Source of the DNA: an uncultured Clostridia bacterium
GTDB taxonomy: Bacteria; Bacillota; Clostridia; Oscillospirales; Ruminococcaceae
Assembly: GCA_947632425.1 (NCBI GenBank)
Contig: CANRPG010000111.1
Location: forward strand, 1-6,634
Direction: 5' to 3'
DNA length: 6,634 bases
Shown: one piece after another, positions 6,570-6,634 of the stretch
Layout: the number at the start of each line of letters is the position of its first letter
Position numbering within the stretch: the first letter of the stretch is position 1
Notes under the pieces: model-generated
What the model saw: the letters and a program-made list of their open reading frames with translations, nothing else
What the model was told of the DNA's origin: nothing
The model's database searches: none
Translations under genes and position numbers: made by a program

Positions 6570-6632
6570 AGGGAACGCCCTCTCTTGCAGGGCGTTCCCT
6601 CTTTCAAAATAGTCCACCGGACTATTTTGAAA
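6570..6632 (-). repeat. Double-hairpin unit, copy B (inverted)
   Basis: Read on the - strand from 6632: hairpin 1 pairs TTTCAAAATAGTCC with GGACTATTTTGAAA (14 pairs, loop GGT). A single G follows, then hairpin 2 pairs AGGGAACGCCCT with AGGGCGTTCCCT (12 pairs, loop GCAAGAG). Stem lengths, loop lengths, the one-base joint and the GCAAGAG loop are the same as in copy A. It ends 2 bp before the window edge. Confidence 0.85.
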
Positions 6633-6634
6633 TT

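Larger units (their letters stand above)
6160..6634. other. Palindrome-rich intergenic repeat region
   Basis: These 475 bp after thrB contain no credible gene. The open frames here run through perfect palindromes, lack ribosome sites and resemble no protein I know. At least nine inverted repeats are present, listed separately where strong. None is followed by a good T-tract, so the thrB transcript end cannot be assigned with confidence; any of the stable stems could halt or protect it. The region may continue past the window edge. Confidence 0.8.

Noticed and set aside
6387..6617. Possible 76-residue minus-strand protein
   Set aside because: It spans both double-hairpin copies and has no recognisable domain or start signal.
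6160..6634. CRISPR array
   Set aside because: The repeats are inverted palindromes of differing sequence, not regularly spaced identical direct repeats with unique spacers.

Overview
The window looks like a chromosomal piece of a plant-fibre-degrading Clostridia, most like a Ruminococcus (Oscillospiraceae). This is an inference, not a database match. It rests on the strong AGGAGG-type ribosome sites, a sigma-A promoter with extended -10, frequent ATA isoleucine and AGG/AGA arginine codons at moderate GC, a surface lipoprotein glycosidase, and a PheB/ThrR-type ACT regulator of the Bacillota kind.

All genes are on the + strand. Positions 1-3072 hold a glycosidase pair: the C-terminal 263 residues of a GH36 alpha-galactosidase, then, 19 bp later, a complete 752-residue GH74 xyloglucanase with a lipoprotein signal peptide. 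A stem-loop at 3098-3135 probably ends this transcript. Positions 3139-3421 are gene-free and become AT-rich.

Positions 3422-6159 form a threonine-branch operon. A textbook promoter (TTGACA, 17 bp, TATATT) with overlapping dyads drives an ACT-domain DNA-binding regulator (ThrR/PheB family). It is followed by homoserine dehydrogenase (hom) and homoserine kinase (thrB). The two enzymes turn aspartate semialdehyde into O-phosphohomoserine; threonine synthase (thrC) is not in the window. The regulator is a plausible autoregulated repressor of its own operon.

Positions 6160-6634 have no credible gene but are packed with palindromes. The main discovery is a 63-bp double-hairpin unit present twice in opposite orientation (6362-6424 on +, 6570-6632 on -). 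Both copies have the same geometry: a 14-bp stem with 3-nt loop, one G, then a 12-bp stem with 7-nt loop. The copies differ at eight stem pairs, and all eight differences are compensated on the partner arm. Beside them lie three closely packed hairpins (6259-6327) and several smaller dyads. This appears to be an intergenic repeat family under selection for folding, and it may be undescribed.
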